Shown here piece after piece: positions 62,791-64,000 of a stretch of 64,000 nt of DNA. Each line of letters opens with the position of its first letter. Positions within the stretch are counted from its first letter, which is position 1. This stretch comes from Paraconiothyrium sp. Pb-2020. Its lineage: Eukaryota > Ascomycota > Dothideomycetes > Pleosporales > Didymosphaeriaceae. The translations under genes and the position numbers were made by a program. The stretch spans positions 2,108,001 through 2,172,000 of the forward strand of contig JAJUBI010000001.1 in the NCBI GenBank assembly GCA_022419385.1. The letters run 5' to 3'. The notes beneath the pieces were generated by a model that worked only from the letters and a program-made list of their open reading frames with translations, did no database searches and was not told the origin of the DNA.

Positions 62791-64000
62791 CTACCAGCGG
62801 GAAGTTCGACCTAGTCGCTTCACGCCTCCCACTGCAGCCGCTCGCTTCCCAAGATGCTTTGTAGGCCAGATAAAGCCTTTCATGTTAGGGCTGGAGCCAT
62901 CGGTTCCGGAGCTGGAGTTAGACCCAGAGCCAGAGGTGGGTGACGGGACGGCGGAAGATGAGATATTTGATGGCGTAGGCGCAGAAGAAGTCGCGGGTAA
63001 GGGAGTGGCAGCAGGCTCACTGGCAGCAGGCTGGCTAGCAGGTTGACTGGCAGCGGGTTGACTGGCAGCGGGTTGACTGGCAGCGGGTTGATTGACAGCA
63101 GGTGGACTGATGGCAGGTGGACTGACGGCAGTCGGGGTGGCAGCGGGAGCCGTTGCGGTACTGGGAGCTGCGTTTGATGGCGTAGCATCGACTGGAGAGG
63201 CGGCGATGGAGGATGCTACTGGGTTGACAGCTTGAGTTGGAGCATTGAGTAGTGTGGAAGAAGCTGCCGAGTAGACACCAGATGCCGAGCTAGGAGAGGC
63301 TGTTGGGTCGGGAATAACTACCGGGCTTGAAGGAGAAGCTGCTGGAATGGAGGCACCTGTGCCGGATGAAGCTGCTGGGCTAGAGGCTGCAGGGCTGCCA
63401 CCAACATGTGCGGTTGGCCATATGAAACCCTGCATGTTGGGACTAGAGCCACCGCCAGAGCCAGAGCCAGTCCCATTGCCGGGTGCTGGCGCTGCAGAAG
63501 AAGCTCCAGGAACAGCGACCGTTTCCGAAGGTGTGGGATCGATAGCGGAGGATACCGGGTTGAGTGCCGGGCTGATAGAGGAAAGCAGGCCCGAGGAGGA
63601 CACTGGGACGATAGAAGTCACAAAGCTGGGAGAAGATACTGAGCTGGGAAGAGGTGCCAAAGAGCTAGGGAAAGCCACGGGAGCGGAAGACGATACTGAG
63701 CTAGGTGAAGCCACAGGAACGGACGATGTCGCTGGGCTGCCGGGAGCACTCGACTTCTCAAACCACTTGAGGCCCGCAATCTCCCAGTACGCGTCGGCGA
63801 ACGCCTCAGGGTTATTTTGCACGTAATCTTCGCACGTTGCCGCGCCTGTCTTAGCAGCACACGTCGACTCTTCCCACGTCTTGCCTGCCCAATCACCGCA
63901 GAAGGTTGTATCAAAGATGATCCGCATGTTCTTGAAGCGCTCCTGGAAGTCACAACCTTGGCCTTGAAACTTCGCCAGCGGCGTGCCGAAGGTGGACGGG
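62791..64000 (-). CDS. GH16 beta-glucanase, C-terminal part, with long Ser/Pro/Ala tail
   Basis: The 3' part of a gene continuing past the right edge; the frame is open to base 64000 (from PSTFGTPLAKFQGQGCDFQE). CDFQERF, IIFDTTFCGDWAGKTW, CEDYVQNNPEAFADAYWEI and AGLKWFEK are the end of the catalytic domain of secreted fungal GH16 endo-1,3(4)-beta-glucanases. The catalytic ExDxxE lies outside the window. After the enzyme comes a tail of about 315 residues, almost only Ser, Pro, Ala, Val and Gly. It carries a QPAAS repeat and two copies of a SSPN-M-x-GFIWPT-x-H module; the second is followed by GKR, then VKR, and ends GRTSRW. No GPI signal is visible at the end. The tail is probably O-mannosylated and extracellular. 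Confidence 0.85.
   Translation of the reverse strand, partial: PSTFGTPLAKFQGQGCDFQERFKNMRIIFDTTFCGDWAGKTWEESTCAAKTGAATCEDYVQNNPEAFADAYWEIAGLKWFEKSSAPGSPATSSVPVASPSSVSSSAPVAFPSSLAPLPSSVSSPSFVTSIVPVSSSGLLSSISPALNPVSSAIDPTPSETVAVPGASSAAPAPGNGTGSGSGGGSSPNMQGFIWPTAHVGGSPAASSPAASSGTGASIPAASPSSPVVIPDPTASPSSASGVYSAASSTLLNAPTQAVNPVASSIAASPVDATPSNAAPSTATAPAATPTAVSPPAISPPAVNQPAASQPAASQPAASQPASQPAASEPAATPLPATSSAPTPSNISSSAVPSPTSGSGSNSSSGTDGSSPNMKGFIWPTKHLGKRAAAVGGVKRLGRTSRW
63013..63129. repeat. 15 bp coding minisatellite (QPAAS repeat)
   Basis: Seven full 15 bp units and one 12 bp unit of consensus GGGTTGACTGGCAGC (plus strand), three of them nearly identical at 63040-63084, with diverging units on both sides. 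They encode Gln-Pro-Ala-Ala-Ser in the GH16 tail on the minus strand, and length variation between strains is likely. Confidence 0.85.

Overview
The window is nuclear DNA of a filamentous ascomycete. Nearly every gene is split by 45-80 bp GT-AG introns with GTACGT/GTAAGT donors. It carries fungus-specific proteins: 1,3-beta-glucan synthase, GH72 glucanosyltransferase, Zn2Cys6 regulator, a UstYa-type DUF3328 protein and a FluG-type fusion. Intron style and gene content suggest Pezizomycotina, probably Dothideomycetes; that placement is inference.

Left part, about 1-26 kb, is mostly accessory metabolism. From the left edge: the 3' end of an FAD aromatic monooxygenase, a sugar-type MFS transporter, an alpha/beta hydrolase, a divergent quercetinase-like bicupin, and an extended SDR. 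A degraded segment resembling an iron-dependent alcohol dehydrogenase follows. A RING/Topors-like protein, a HAD 'Swiss army knife' RNA-repair-like protein and a secreted RNase T2 interrupt the block. A second metabolic block then holds another FAD monooxygenase, an aldo-keto reductase divergent from a Zn2Cys6 regulator, a FluG-like amidohydrolase/glutamine synthetase fusion, and a UstYa-like membrane protein. The cupin, hydrolase, transporter and monooxygenase together suggest uptake and cleavage of a plant phenolic, possibly a flavonol.

The middle, 26-44 kb, opens with a gene-free AT-rich stretch that looks like an eroded repeat. Then come cell-wall and membrane genes: a GPI-anchored GH72 glucanosyltransferase divergent over 2.8 kb from the 1,3-beta-glucan synthase FKS1, serine palmitoyltransferase subunit LCB1, and a small four-pass MARVEL-like protein. 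Both beta-1,3-glucan-building enzymes thus share one intergenic region.

The right part, 44-64 kb, is housekeeping: a Whi5/Nrm1-like G1/S repressor, a metzincin-type metalloprotease with a jacalin-like end, phosphatidylserine synthase, H/ACA snoRNP protein Gar1, cytosolic threonyl-tRNA synthetase, SAM-domain RNA-binding protein Vts1, Golgi tether Cog5 and ureidoglycolate lyase. It ends in the 3' part of a secreted GH16 beta-glucanase whose Ser/Pro/Ala tail contains a duplicated short peptide module. Exon boundaries were derived by hand from splice signals and reading-frame continuity. No tRNA, rRNA, CRISPR or intact transposon was recognised.
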